Positions 26,598 through 35,872 are shown, counted from the first letter of the stretch. The stretch is DNA of 64,000 bases from Caldora sp965222765 (GCA_965222765.1 CBDCVG010000108.1:248001-312000), one strand, 5' to 3'. Numbers and translations are program-made. The notes: generated from the sequence alone by a model not told the origin.

Positions 26598-27001
26598 TCT
26601 AAAATCACCTCTTCATCAGGGTTAAACACAACTATTCTGATCTCATAATCTTGGATACTCATTTGGGTCAGCTCTTCAGTGAAAAAAGTGAGATAAATAT
26701 CTGTTGGTATTGCCAAATAAAGAACACGCTTTGGTTCAAATCGTTTTAAGGCAGAGCGGTAATTTAGAAATTGACCCAAAGCAGTATGAAATTCTGAGAG
26801 TGGTGAAGGAGCCAAAAAACTTTTGATTTCGATCGCAATTAGTTGGTCATCTTTTTTTGCAGCAATCAATTTCTGTGCCCCCAGATCAATCAGTAATTGA
26901 CGCACACCAACTTTGAACGTGAATGGATCATGAGTGATTGTCCAACCATTTTTCTCCAGGGCAATTTTTACACTTTTATGATAAATATCATGGGCAGCCA
27001 T
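26585..27001 (-). CDS. xisH: XisH family protein, PD-(D/E)XK-like
   Basis: A 138-residue XisH protein, the constant partner of XisI. It begins AAHDIYHKSVKIALEKNGW, as in the family. LIAIEIKSFL, with an E-x-K pattern following the Asp in LIDLGAQKLIAAKK, resembles a restriction-endonuclease-like core. The ATG at 27001 fits. The role of XisH/XisI pairs away from the fdxN element is unknown; toxin-antitoxin or element-control functions are possible. Confidence 0.9.
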   Translation of the reverse strand: MAAHDIYHKSVKIALEKNGWTITHDPFTFKVGVRQLLIDLGAQKLIAAKKDDQLIAIEIKSFLAPSPLSEFHTALGQFLNYRSALKRFEPKRVLYLAIPTDIYLTFFTEELTQMSIQDYEIRIVVFNPDEEVILEWKN

Positions 27002-27176
27002 GTTACGTCTGTAAAGTAAATTGGATAATTTGAGGAACGGATGCTGTTAGGAAAATTGTTCAATGGTAATGTAGGACTGTATTGCATACGCCCGGTGCAA
27101 TATATCTCGGTACTTCGCCCCTACTATTATAAAAAAAGCTCTCCAATGCTATAAGGAATGATTTTTCTACGGATTT

Positions 27177-27986
27177 CTATGAGCAATAATCTTCTAAGTT
27201 CGATACAGAATCAACCTCTATAGTAGCTTTTTCTTGAATAATGAATTCGCTTAATCCTACATTTGCTGGTCTGTCTGGATCAATTTCTTGCCAGTCGCTG
27301 TGTTGTCCCCAGTCATAAGTGTATCCTAGTTTCGTCCAGGGATAGTTATTGGTCATCAATTGGTTCAAAAACCAATATTTATAGCTATCAGAAATCGGTC
27401 GAAACCAATTTGGTATAAAATCTAATTCTGCTTCACTGTCAGTAATTTCAGGATCTGGGGCTGGTCTAAATAAATCTTTAGGCTTTACCCATATTTGTGC
27501 AAACTTTCGTTTTTGGTAATTGTCACTTTTTTCTGGAGCTAACCCTAAGACTTGATTAATTCTGTAGGGTAGTGGCACTCCTGTATCCCTATTATATTTT
27601 TGACAGAAATTTTGCAATTCTGGAGCAACTGTCACCCAGGTATCCCTGGTATTTTCCATAAATTTACCCATATTTTCTTCGTATCCACTCCATGTTGTCC
27701 AAGTCACGACTAAGACAGGAGCATTAGACTCTTCTATCGCTGTCAGTCCCTTCCAAATTTGCTCCTGTTTAGCAATTTTTGTATTGGCAAGTCCATGACA
27801 ATAAGCTTTAGCTTCGGGATATTCAGATTCGGGGTATTGTTGATAGCATGGGAAGTCGCTATTTTTGGACTCTGAGGTATTATTGTGCTCTGCACCGGCT
27901 GGAAATAAAGAAGCCAAGAATATTTCAGTCACACTGAAATTTACTAAAGACAGTAGAGCTAACAGAAAATATTTTTTTGCTTTCAT
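27177..27986 (-). CDS. Secreted protein of unknown function
   Basis: I do not recognise the family. ATG 27986 is chosen because it gives a good signal peptide (MKAKKYFLLALLSLVNFS, cleaved near AGA-EH); the upstream start at 28034 does not. The mature protein of about 240 residues has four cysteines (near FPCYQQYP, AYCHGL, NFCQKY and the C-terminal LEDYC), suggesting two disulphides in the periplasm. It is rich in Trp and Tyr (WTTWSGYEENMGKFMEN, YTYDWGQHSDWQE). It diverges from the second DUF5009 gene; start codons are 51 bases apart, so they share a promoter region. Confidence 0.65.
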   Translation of the reverse strand: MKAKKYFLLALLSLVNFSVTEIFLASLFPAGAEHNNTSESKNSDFPCYQQYPESEYPEAKAYCHGLANTKIAKQEQIWKGLTAIEESNAPVLVVTWTTWSGYEENMGKFMENTRDTWVTVAPELQNFCQKYNRDTGVPLPYRINQVLGLAPEKSDNYQKRKFAQIWVKPKDLFRPAPDPEITDSEAELDFIPNWFRPISDSYKYWFLNQLMTNNYPWTKLGYTYDWGQHSDWQEIDPDRPANVGLSEFIIQEKATIEVDSVSNLEDYCS

Positions 27987-28037
27987 ACTACATTGATTGG
28001 TAGATTTCAGACAGAAAATGAGATAAGAGAACATGAA

Positions 28038-29195
28038 ATGACAGAAACAGCAGTAAGTAAACCCAAGCGGTTGGTTTCCCTGGATGTATTTCGGGGAATT
28101 GCGATCGCCAGTATGATCCTAGTGAATAATCCTGGTAGCTGGAGCCATGTCTATCCACCCTTGCTACATGCTAAGTGGCATGGCTTCACGCCAACAGATT
28201 TAGTATTCCCTAGTTTCCTGTTCATCATCGGTGTAGCAATGGCTTTTTCCCTAGCCAAGTACACCAAAGATAACCAACCAACCGCAGCAGTTTACTGGCG
28301 CATTGTACGGCGGAGTGCTCTTCTGTTCGCCTTAGGATTGTTTCTCAATGGTTCAACCTTAGTTCTCGATTGGCTACTGAATGGCAAATCAATAGATTGG
28401 AGTACCTTTCGGATTATGGGGGTATTGCAACGTATCAGCTTAGCATACCTAATGGCGACACTAGCAGTACTCAATCTTTCACGAGTCAAACAATGGATTC
28501 TGGCAGGGGTAGTGCTGGTGGGATACTGGGGGGCAATGGCACTAATACCAATACCTGGTTATGGTGCAGCTGACTTTTCTCCTCAAGGTAATATCGGAGG
28601 TTATATAGACGGTCTCATCCTGGGAACGCAACATTTATATAAAGGTGGCCCCTTTGATCCCGAAGGACTGTTTAGTACTATCCCCGCAGTAGTAACTGTC
28701 CTATTAGGCTACTTTGCAGGACAGTGGTTACGTAATCAACCAGTGAAAAGTAATACTAGTATTCAACTAGTACTAGCTGGGCTCAGTTGCCTAGTGGTGG
28801 GATATTTGTGGGGTTTCCTGTTCCCCATTAACAAAGCGCTGTGGACAAGTTCCTATGTAGTGTACAGTGCTGGTTGGAATTTACTATTGTTGGCAGCTTG
28901 TTACGAAACTATTGAAGTAAGGGATTGGCGTCGGTGGGGATGGCCTTTTGAAGTGATGGGGTTAAACGCTATTTTCTTGTTTGTTGGCTCTGGTATGATT
29001 GCCCGCATCCTGCACAAAACCCACATTGGTAGTGGTGATGAGGCTCCGAGTACCTACGCCTGGATTTATGAGAATATCTTCCAATCTTGGGCTGGTGCCC
29101 TCAACGGCTCCCTAGCTTTTGCGATCGCAACTGTGTTTTTATGGTGGTTGATTCTCTACGGTATGTACCGAAAAAGTTGGTTTTTCAAGGTTTGA
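28038..29195 (+). CDS. DUF5009 / heparan-glucosaminide acetyltransferase-like membrane protein (second copy)
   Basis: A 386-residue membrane protein, paralogue of the one at 4847. ATG 28038 (MTETAVSKPKR) directly precedes the conserved RLVSLDVFRGIAIASMILVNN. The WHGFTPTDLVFPSFLFIIGVAMA motif, with the His thought to be acylated in the eukaryotic enzyme, is kept here. About ten membrane spans follow. Substrate unknown; cell-wall or exopolysaccharide sugar acetylation is a reasonable but unproven guess. It diverges from the secreted unknown protein. Confidence 0.85.
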   Translation: MTETAVSKPKRLVSLDVFRGIAIASMILVNNPGSWSHVYPPLLHAKWHGFTPTDLVFPSFLFIIGVAMAFSLAKYTKDNQPTAAVYWRIVRRSALLFALGLFLNGSTLVLDWLLNGKSIDWSTFRIMGVLQRISLAYLMATLAVLNLSRVKQWILAGVVLVGYWGAMALIPIPGYGAADFSPQGNIGGYIDGLILGTQHLYKGGPFDPEGLFSTIPAVVTVLLGYFAGQWLRNQPVKSNTSIQLVLAGLSCLVVGYLWGFLFPINKALWTSSYVVYSAGWNLLLLAACYETIEVRDWRRWGWPFEVMGLNAIFLFVGSGMIARILHKTHIGSGDEAPSTYAWIYENIFQSWAGALNGSLAFAIATVFLWWLILYGMYRKSWFFKV

Positions 29196-29314
29196 AGATT
29201 GGCTATCCTGGAGTAAGAATACAGTCCAAAAGTTTAAGCTTTGTTTAACAAACAGTCTAAGGCTACTTAGTCTAAAGTTCAGAATAACTAGAGTAATCAA
29301 AACTAATTCATTTT

Positions 29315-31018
29315 ATGCACTCTATAGTTGGTCAAACCTTGCAGGATGGTAAATATAGCCTAGAGCAAGAACTGGGACAGAGTGGTTTTGGTGTCATATT
29401 TAAGGCTACTGATAACTACTTGGGTAAACAGGTGGTAATTAAAACCCTTAATGAGTCCCTGCAGCGACATCCAGATTTTGCTCAATTCCAGAACCAGTTC
29501 CAACATGAGGGACGAAGACTAGCTTTATGTAGACATCCTAATATTGTTAGGGTCAATGACTTCTTCGTTGAAGCTGGGTTGCCATATATGGTCATGGAAC
29601 ATATCCCTGGTCAAACCTTGCAAACTGTTGTTTTTCCTGGAAAACCTTTAGAGGAAACAACAGCAATTCATTACATCAGGCAAATTGGAGAAGCTTTAAA
29701 GGTAGTGCATCAACGAGGCTTACTTCATCGAAACATTAAACCAGAAAACATTATACTGCGTACACCGCCAACCCCTCCTTACCTTCACGAAGTATCTTTA
29801 CGGAAAATCAGGGGAGGTGAAGTAGTATTGATTGACTTTGACCTGGCGCGGAAGTTTACACCTAATGTCACTAAAGTTCGCACAGGTATAGTTTCTGATG
29901 GTTATACTCCTCTAGAGGAGTATTTAACTAAGGCAAAGGGCACAACAGTATCAGATGTTTACGGCTTGGCAGCAACCCTCTATGCTATTTTAACGGCACA
30001 AGTACCGACACCAGCAGTACTTAGAGACTGTCAACCGATGCCACCACCTCGTGATTTGCGACCCCAACTAAGTGCAGCGGTTAACCAAGCTGTGATGCGA
30101 GGGATGGCAGTAGAGGCTCGTTTTCGCCCAACGACTGTGGATGAGTGGTTGTCTTTGTTGCCAGTTACCCAGTTTGAGCAAGCAAATGTTAGGGTTACTG
30201 GGTCGATACCTACCCAAACAACACCAACTATTGCCTTAACTCCCCAAAATGTATCTCAAACTCAGAAACAGTCTCAAACTGCTATTATTGCTCCAATGTC
30301 TCACCGCTTTCGTATTATTGTGGTTTTGATGGGAATAGCAGTAGCGATCGCTACTGGTTTAGTTATCTTGAATAAGATTAACTCATCATCGAAAAACCAA
30401 CAGACACCAACTCCTACCGAATCCCCAATAGATCCTACCGAATCCCCAATAGATTCATCATCGGAAAATCAACAAGCACCATCTTCTAAAAAATCCCCAA
30501 TAGATTCATCATCGGAAAAACAACCAGTACCATCTCCTAAAAAATCCCCAATAGATTCATCATCAGAAAACCAACAAGCACCACCTCCTAAAAAATCCCA
30601 AGGTGATGATCTCCAGCGGAAAAATCCTGAGGAACCGGCAGCTCCCCCAGAAGCGCCTAAACCTGTAGAGAAGAGTCGTCCTTCTCAGCCAGTTCAGAAA
30701 CCAATACGTCAGTCTCTCCCCAGAGAATCTTCTCCGCCAGTAAAGTCATCCCCCTCAACGGTAGAACCATCTCGCTCACCAACACCAGTACAGTCCCCAT
30801 CCTCACCTATTGGTAATCCTGAACTACCTTCAGTGGAATCCAAACAGACACCAGAATCTGCGCCTGATGCATCTCAGATACCAGAATCAAAACCAACGCT
30901 TTCACCTGCACCTAAAACCTTAGAACTAATGAAAGAACCAACCACTCAATCTGTCCCCTTGGAAGGACCACAGAAGAAGAAGCCTCAGCCGGATCAAGCA
31001 GAAGGGGAGCAGAACTAG
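29315..31018 (+). CDS. Ser/Thr kinase-like membrane protein, predicted pseudokinase
   Basis: A 567-residue protein: kinase domain (about 15-285), a membrane segment (about 331-352, IIVVLMGIAVAIATGLVIL), and a Pro/Ser-rich tail with three copies of an about 20-residue repeat (SPIDSSSENQQAP.. KK, residues about 365-430). The ATP-binding Lys (VVIKTL) and alphaC Glu (HEGRRLAL) are present. The catalytic loop is HRNIKPENI (Asp to Asn), DFG is DFD, and the APE region reads TPLEEY. These changes predict very low or no phosphotransfer. Between loop and DFD an extra segment (TPPTPPYLHEVSLRKIRGG) is encoded by DNA with inverted CCCCTCC/GGGGAGG arms. The tail would be outside the cytoplasm. Confidence 0.8.
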   Translation: MHSIVGQTLQDGKYSLEQELGQSGFGVIFKATDNYLGKQVVIKTLNESLQRHPDFAQFQNQFQHEGRRLALCRHPNIVRVNDFFVEAGLPYMVMEHIPGQTLQTVVFPGKPLEETTAIHYIRQIGEALKVVHQRGLLHRNIKPENIILRTPPTPPYLHEVSLRKIRGGEVVLIDFDLARKFTPNVTKVRTGIVSDGYTPLEEYLTKAKGTTVSDVYGLAATLYAILTAQVPTPAVLRDCQPMPPPRDLRPQLSAAVNQAVMRGMAVEARFRPTTVDEWLSLLPVTQFEQANVRVTGSIPTQTTPTIALTPQNVSQTQKQSQTAIIAPMSHRFRIIVVLMGIAVAIATGLVILNKINSSSKNQQTPTPTESPIDPTESPIDSSSENQQAPSSKKSPIDSSSEKQPVPSPKKSPIDSSSENQQAPPPKKSQGDDLQRKNPEEPAAPPEAPKPVEKSRPSQPVQKPIRQSLPRESSPPVKSSPSTVEPSRSPTPVQSPSSPIGNPELPSVESKQTPESAPDASQIPESKPTLSPAPKTLELMKEPTTQSVPLEGPQKKKPQPDQAEGEQN

Positions 31019-31025
31019 TGCTCTG

Positions 31026-31062
31026 AAGGCAGAAGGCAGGAGGCAGGAGGCAGGAGGGAAGA
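31026..31062. repeat. GGAGGCA/GAAGGCA tandem repeat
   Basis: Units of AGGCAGGAGGC and variants follow the kinase stop. Complementary or same-type arrays lie at 6425-6460, 6530-6565, 35810-35845, 53514-53545 and 56020-56080. Confidence 0.85.
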
Positions 31063-31200
31063 AAGCTTGTGTAGTAAGCTTTTTGATCTTTTTTAGCTGG
31101 CGGGTTATTTTCGCTGCGCTGCACTAGTGCAAGATTTTCCTTGATTTCAATCTTCTTCTGTTAAAAAGAGGCAATTATCCATTGTCAATTGCTTAACTTG

Positions 31201-32034
31201 TCACCAATGTTTAATACCTAACATCTCCATTAGCAGGTGCTTATCATCATCCTTTTCTGGTAACGCTTCTAAGTGAGCAAGCAAGTTATAGAGTAATTCT
31301 AAGCTAACTGAGCGCAGGGAATAATGGGCAGGTAGAGCAACTAATTCTAATATGGCTTGATGGCGTACTTTTCCTCGTCCTAAAAGCCTTAACCATAGCG
31401 TTTTGTTGTTGTGGGGTAACTCATCAATCACTACCAATCCAGTTAACATTGCCGGAGGTAGGAAATAAATCCCAGTCTCCTCTTCTGTACTTTCTTCAGC
31501 TCCAAATCCTGTTAAAGTCTCTTCTGAGATGGTGGGAGTCAAAATCCATAACCAGGGTAAGTCTAACTCATTCCATTCCACTTTTGCTCTCTCTGCTGCT
31601 CGGTAAAACTCTCCCTGGACTTCTAATAATTTGACTAGACTAGCAGTGATCTCATCAGGGGTGACAGGATAGTGATAGGGTTCAAACAAGACTCTGGTCT
31701 TAGCTAGTCTCCCTAATAATCCTAACTCTTTGGGTAATTCAGAGACACTAGGGGCAAACCATAAGTCGATGTCTCGTCTAGGGGAGATGCTGAAGGTTCG
31801 CTCGGCTTCTACTTTCCCATAGGGGGAGAGCAACTTTTCTAGGTAGTCTTTACTAAACTGCTCATAAATAAATCTCCTCAAGTCTATAGGCTCTTCTTCC
31901 TCATCAAGCTCGATATCAAGCTCAAAATTGTCACATAAATGAGCTTTCCCAATATAATCAGGTGCTACGGCACAAAAGTTTTCATCTAGTCCATAATAGC
32001 GACATATACGACAGCTTTTTGTCTTCTTCATCAT
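31201..32034 (-). CDS. Unknown protein with N-terminal Cys-rich motif
   Basis: Not recognised. From ATG 32034 the protein has 277 residues. The N-terminus carries CRICRYYGLDENFCAVAP and a further Cys (HLCDNF), a possible zinc or metal site. A middle part resembles cyanobacterial proteins with RRDIDLWFAPSVSEL and LLGRLAKTRVLFEPY. The C-terminus is helical (LELLYNLLAHLEALP). The last codons (MLGIKHW) and stop are encoded by a sequence (CTTAACTTGTCACCAATG, then TAATACCTAAC) that recurs as an intergenic repeat at about 43145-43175, so the end of the protein may be repeat-derived. Confidence 0.55.
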   Translation of the reverse strand: MMKKTKSCRICRYYGLDENFCAVAPDYIGKAHLCDNFELDIELDEEEEPIDLRRFIYEQFSKDYLEKLLSPYGKVEAERTFSISPRRDIDLWFAPSVSELPKELGLLGRLAKTRVLFEPYHYPVTPDEITASLVKLLEVQGEFYRAAERAKVEWNELDLPWLWILTPTISEETLTGFGAEESTEEETGIYFLPPAMLTGLVVIDELPHNNKTLWLRLLGRGKVRHQAILELVALPAHYSLRSVSLELLYNLLAHLEALPEKDDDKHLLMEMLGIKHW

Positions 32035-32088
32035 CTTGTAGGATTGTCTAAAAACTAAATCGATTATTTTAAAACTATTTACGGGATT

Positions 32089-32496
32089 ATGGTTAAAGGA
32101 AGTTGTCTTTGCGGTGAAATTCAGTTTGAAGTCGAACTTATTCCTGGCAAAGTATATAATTGCCACTGTTCAATTTGCCAGCGAGCTCATGGAGCAGCAT
32201 TCGCTACCCTAGCATTAGCAGATGGTAATAGCCTAAAATTCATCAAAGGAGAAGAAAAGCTAGCTGATTACTTTTCAGGTGGCGGATTTAGGGCATTTTG
32301 TTCTAACTGTGGCTCAAGATTAATGAATTATGCAAAAGATAAAGGACAATATCTGAGTGTCCCAGTATCCTGCATTGAGAATAAAGATCAAATAAAACCT
32401 GTAGCTAATCTCTGCATTGAAACTAAACTGGGATGGCATAAACTCTCAAGTGATATTCCTTCCTATGAAGGTATACCCAAGGAAATATTAAAGTAA
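32089..32496 (+). CDS. GFA family zinc protein (CENP-V/formaldehyde-activating fold)
   Basis: A 135-residue member of the GFA/CENP-V fold. The zinc-binding cysteines are all visible: CLCGEI (residues 6-8), CHCSICQRAHGAAF (about 25-30) and FCSNCGSRL (about 74-77). The family name comes from glutathione-dependent formaldehyde activation, but most members have no proven substrate. It ends 10 bases before the transglutaminase-like gene, so the two are likely co-transcribed. Confidence 0.9.
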   Translation: MVKGSCLCGEIQFEVELIPGKVYNCHCSICQRAHGAAFATLALADGNSLKFIKGEEKLADYFSGGGFRAFCSNCGSRLMNYAKDKGQYLSVPVSCIENKDQIKPVANLCIETKLGWHKLSSDIPSYEGIPKEILK

Positions 32497-32506
32497 CTCG
32501 TAAACT

Positions 32507-33148
32507 ATGGAAGAATACTTACAATCGAGTGCCATCATTGACTGGCAGCATCCAACAATTTTAGAACTTGCTGAGAAAATTGCCTCAGGATATCACACAC
32601 CGGAAGCGATCGCAAAAGCTTGCTTTGAATGGGTTAGAGATGAGATTTACCATAGCTGTGACTATCAGATGAACCCTATTACCTGTCGAGCCTCAGATGT
32701 ACTTCAATACAAGACAGGTTACTGTTATGCAAAAAGTCATTTGCTAGCTGCATTACTACGAGCAAATGGTATTCCAGCAGGGTTTTGCTATCAACGATTG
32801 AGTATTGATGATCAGGGTGCCCCCTATAGTTTACACGGTTTCAACGCAGTTTATTTACCTCAAGTTGGTTGGTATCGTATTGATCCTAGAGGCAATCGAG
32901 AAGGTGTTGATGCTCAGTTTATACCACCCCAAGAAAAGTTAGCTTTCCAGATTCAGTTTCCTGAAGAAGCAGATTGGAAATCTGTACTCTCGGAGCCGCT
33001 TCCAGTTATTTTAGAAGCTTTACAAGCTCACAGTACTTGGGATGAGATGCTTCAGAATCTCCCAGATATTTCTTCTGAGTCGGCAAAAAGTTATGGTTTA
33101 GTTGCCGAAGGTGTAGAACTAGTACCGCTGCGCGGAATTAAGAATTAA
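32507..33148 (+). CDS. Transglutaminase-like cysteine protease fold protein
   Basis: A 213-residue transglutaminase-core protein. The triad is visible: Cys in YKTGYCYAKSHLLAALLRANGIPA (about residue 73), His in YSLHGFNAVYL (about 105) and Asp in WYRIDPRGNR (about 122). Such small proteins are predicted proteases or amidases. There is no signal peptide, so it acts in the cytoplasm. It directly follows the GFA gene. The last codons run into AAGAATT heptamers at 33137-33166. Confidence 0.85.
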   Translation: MEEYLQSSAIIDWQHPTILELAEKIASGYHTPEAIAKACFEWVRDEIYHSCDYQMNPITCRASDVLQYKTGYCYAKSHLLAALLRANGIPAGFCYQRLSIDDQGAPYSLHGFNAVYLPQVGWYRIDPRGNREGVDAQFIPPQEKLAFQIQFPEEADWKSVLSEPLPVILEALQAHSTWDEMLQNLPDISSESAKSYGLVAEGVELVPLRGIKN

Positions 33149-33304
33149 GAATTAAGAATGCTTATAGAGTAAGGATTCTATCGATCTCAAGCTGGTTAGT
33201 TACTTCTGCCGTGCTGCACTAGCAAATTTGAGGAAGTGATGGCGTTTCATGATTAAATTTATAATTTAGAACTAACGCTCCCAGCTCCTGAATTTTGCAA
33301 AAAT

Positions 33305-34222
33305 ATGTCCACCAAGGTTTTTTCTGGGACGGATGCTGCTGTCCTTTTCGCTATTCCTGGCTTAACCACTATTTCCTGGGGGGTTCCGGAACGTTATTGG
33401 CAAAAGATTTGCCGTCGATTAGGACCAATTGCCATTCCGACGATAACTGAGAATCCGCAATCCCTACTCCAAGTGATCCAGGAGACATTAGGCGATCGCA
33501 AAATCACCCAATCACCGGAGGCTATTTTAACTCAAATGGCTGGTGAGCAAATTCTTTCCAGGCTACAACTTCTGAAAGATTACCTGCCTGGTGGCTGGAA
33601 ACCCAAACTCCAACTCGTAGGTCGTGAACATATTGATACTGCCATAGAAAGCGGTCATGGGGTCATCTTGTGGCTGGGGTACTTTGTGTTCTGTGATCTA
33701 CTTCCCAAGATAGCCTTCCATCGTGCTGGTTTAGCAGTACACCATCTGAGTAGTGCTCACCACGGGTTCTCTTCGACTCGTTTTGGTACGGGGTATCTCA
33801 ATCCCATTCAGACTACCATTGAGGATCGATATTTAGCGGAACGGGTAGTATTATCCCCAGAAAATCCCACTAAGGCAATGTTGACCCTAGCGTACCGCTT
33901 GCGGGATAACCAAATTATATCGATTACGGCTCATAAGAACGCAAAAAACCCCTTTAAGGTAAAGTTTCTAGACGGATATTTATACTTAGCACCAGGAGCA
34001 CCCCTCCTAGCTCAGAATACCAAGGCAGCATTGCTACCGGTGTTGCCGTTACGGAATCAGGCAGGGGAGCTAACAGTAACTGTTGAAGCGCCGCTCCAGA
34101 TATCAGGCGACATCTCAAAGCGTGAGGTCACAAAGCACCTTGCTCAACAGTATGCCAAATTATTGGAGCCTTATGTCCTCAAATTCCCCGGTCAATGGCT
34201 TGGGTGGAACCATTTGTCATAG
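33305..34222 (+). CDS. Lipid A acyltransferase-like (LPLAT superfamily) protein
   Basis: A 305-residue protein resembling LpxL/HtrB-type acyltransferases. The core would be the block GREHIDTAIESGHGVILWL, followed by VHHLSSAHHGFSSTRFG and DNQIISITAHKNAKNPFKVKFL, where the family has its substrate-binding Gly-x-x-x-x-Pro-like strands. The usual catalytic H-x4-D/E is not clear; HHGFSSTRFG is only a weak candidate. It could acylate a lipid or natural product. No neighbouring lipid A genes are seen, so function is open. Confidence 0.55.
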   Translation: MSTKVFSGTDAAVLFAIPGLTTISWGVPERYWQKICRRLGPIAIPTITENPQSLLQVIQETLGDRKITQSPEAILTQMAGEQILSRLQLLKDYLPGGWKPKLQLVGREHIDTAIESGHGVILWLGYFVFCDLLPKIAFHRAGLAVHHLSSAHHGFSSTRFGTGYLNPIQTTIEDRYLAERVVLSPENPTKAMLTLAYRLRDNQIISITAHKNAKNPFKVKFLDGYLYLAPGAPLLAQNTKAALLPVLPLRNQAGELTVTVEAPLQISGDISKREVTKHLAQQYAKLLEPYVLKFPGQWLGWNHLS

Positions 34223-34600
34223 CCAGGACTAATGATTGCACTTGCTGGAGTAGGAATAACCACAAAGGCACAAAGTACACAAAGGTTTATCAGGAACTGT
34301 GGCAGCTAACTTCAATATCTTGTGGAACAGGCATTAATCTCTTGTGGAACAGGCATCTTGCCTGTCAAGCACCCTACAGGCGCACACCTATTCCATTATG
34401 TAAAAGAATACCACAATAATGTTGCCGAGGTTGCGATCGCACTTCTTTAAAGAGCAGCATAAGATCCCCGACTTCTCGATAGCACCTGTGATTTCCACGG
34501 CAAACCGGAAGAAGAAGTCGGGGATCTAGTACCGCTGTTGATAGTTTCCTAGATGATTGGTTAACCCGCCCCTACAGAACAATACTACTCGGATAAGCTC
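34223..34600. other. Repeat-only spacer of 378 bp
   Basis: No gene is seen. Contents in order: AACCACAAAGGCACAAAG (34258-34275; a relative AACCACAGAGGCACAGAG lies at 62334), two copies of a TGTGGAACAGGCAT unit (34320-34333 and 34345-34364), and a long hairpin at 34462-34527. It is a patchwork of dispersed intergenic repeats. Confidence 0.75.
34462..34527. repeat. Hairpin repeat with perfect 15-bp arms
   Basis: AGATCCCCGACTTCT (34462-34476) and AGAAGTCGGGGATCT (34513-34527) are perfect inverted repeats around a 36-base loop. It lies between the acyltransferase-like gene and the converging toxin gene and may stop transcription from both. There is no T-run. Confidence 0.85.
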
Positions 34601-35104
34601 TCATCCCTCTCCCCCAGCTTCCCCCACTATTGACAAAATTTGGTTGTACAAAGATTGAGAAACTCTAAACTTGGATGTAGCAATCAGGTTATCCATTAAA
34701 GGCTTAACAACAGGAATAAATCCTCTATGTTTTGCTTCCACCAACACCCCCAACAAGCCAGTAATCCGGATGCCTAGCTGATTCGCTTCTCTTCTGCCAC
34801 GACGCTCATCAATCAGTAACAACTCAGCATTGATTTCCAGCGCTAAAGCAATTGCTTCAGATTCCCCTAGGTCTAGTTGCGTTGTGTTTTGCAACTGCTC
34901 AACCATTGTGCGATCGTTAACAGATAAAACCTCAATCCATTGAAGAGTTTTTACTTCAACCGTTCCAGAAACAGGAGGATCAACAGTCAATTCTTGATAC
35001 ACTGCTGTTGGAATGAAGATTTGCTCATAAAGCTGTTGAAGTAAGTGAAGGTATCCGATTGCCCCCAGATTGGTAAAGACGGAAGTATCACTAATAACTA
35101 TCAC
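34601..35104 (-). CDS. DUF3368 PIN-domain toxin-like protein
   Basis: A 167-residue PIN-domain protein of the DUF3368 group, predicted RNA-cleaving toxin. The acidic residues stand in VISDTSVFTNLGAI (Asp near 6), DLGESEAIALALE (Glu) and LLLIDERRGRREA (Asp). It overlaps the UPF0175 gene by 4 bases, the usual antitoxin-toxin order. The protein is close to full length. Confidence 0.85.
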   Translation of the reverse strand: MIVISDTSVFTNLGAIGYLHLLQQLYEQIFIPTAVYQELTVDPPVSGTVEVKTLQWIEVLSVNDRTMVEQLQNTTQLDLGESEAIALALEINAELLLIDERRGRREANQLGIRITGLLGVLVEAKHRGFIPVVKPLMDNLIATSKFRVSQSLYNQILSIVGEAGGEG

Positions 35105-35349
35105 AGACGACCTAATTCCCGCAGGTTTTTTAGATCTAGCTCAAAATCTTCAACATCGTAGATATACAGAGGTATGTGGCGCTGTTTGAGCAATTCTCGG
35201 AAGGCATTAGGTGACATCTGAGCAAAGTGACTGGCATGACCAATTGTTAGTCTACCTACTTGAAATAGCAGCAGGGCAATTTCTTGCCTAAATTCGGCAG
35301 CTTCCATTTGGCAGGCGCGAAGAGTTTCGTCAGAGATCAGGACACTCAT
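35101..35349 (-). CDS. UPF0175 family antitoxin
   Basis: An 82-residue UPF0175 protein, the usual partner of DUF3368 PIN toxins. ATG 35349 (MSVLISDETLRACQ) is preferred to 35373. The body EFRQEIALLLFQVGRLTIGHASHFAQMS, then NAFRELLKQRHIPLYIYD, is the typical helix-turn-helix-like fold. It precedes and overlaps the toxin gene. Autoregulation is expected for this type but no operator was identified. Confidence 0.85.
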   Translation of the reverse strand: MSVLISDETLRACQMEAAEFRQEIALLLFQVGRLTIGHASHFAQMSPNAFRELLKQRHIPLYIYDVEDFELDLKNLRELGRL

Positions 35350-35872
35350 AGTTAAAAGATGGCAGCCACTCAATAAATTAGGTTTTTACCTAGACAGGAC
35401 AAGGGTTTCAGCTTCTTTTTCACCAAATATATAATGCTTACATAGCTAAGCATTGGGTAGGAGATTGAAGATACTGAGGATGAATTAGTTAAGTGGGATT
35501 TTATATATGGGCGCACACTTTCCGTATTATAAAATAATGGTAGCAAAAAATGTTGTAACTCATTAATTTGATTTCTTGAGGCCACTTGGAGAACAGCATC
35601 AATATGGGCGGGACTTCCAGCTGCGGGTGTTGATAAGCAGAAATTATCATTGAAAAACTCCGGCGCTGCGCTGATGAGGTAGTATATATTTCTACATCAC
35701 AGGGAAAAAGTCCCAGCTTGCTTCAGTATGAACTACTCCAGTGCAACGCGGCGGCAATAACCCACTAGTAAAACAAGATGAAAAAGCTTACTGCACAAGC
35801 TTTCTTCCCTCCTGACTCCTGCCTCCTGCCTTCTGCCTTCTTGCACTAGTTGCTCCACCTCAAGATTGTTTT
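35350..35872. other. 523-bp spacer without recognisable gene
   Basis: A 71-codon minus-strand open stretch (35370-35585) overlaps the antitoxin promoter region and looks like chance. From 35800 to 35845 there is a CTCCTGC/CTTCTGC array followed by TTGCACTAG, which also follows the array at 31120-31130 as TGCACTAGTGCAAG. AT-rich DNA at 35400-35570 should include the antitoxin promoter. Confidence 0.55.

Noticed and set aside
26262..27001. xisHI as part of an fdxN-type excision element
   Set aside because: No site-specific recombinase gene or fdxN sequence is seen; xisHI pairs are common away from such elements.
35370..35585. 71-codon minus-strand open frame
   Set aside because: It covers the promoter region of the UPF0175 gene, has no ribosome site and no recognisable family.
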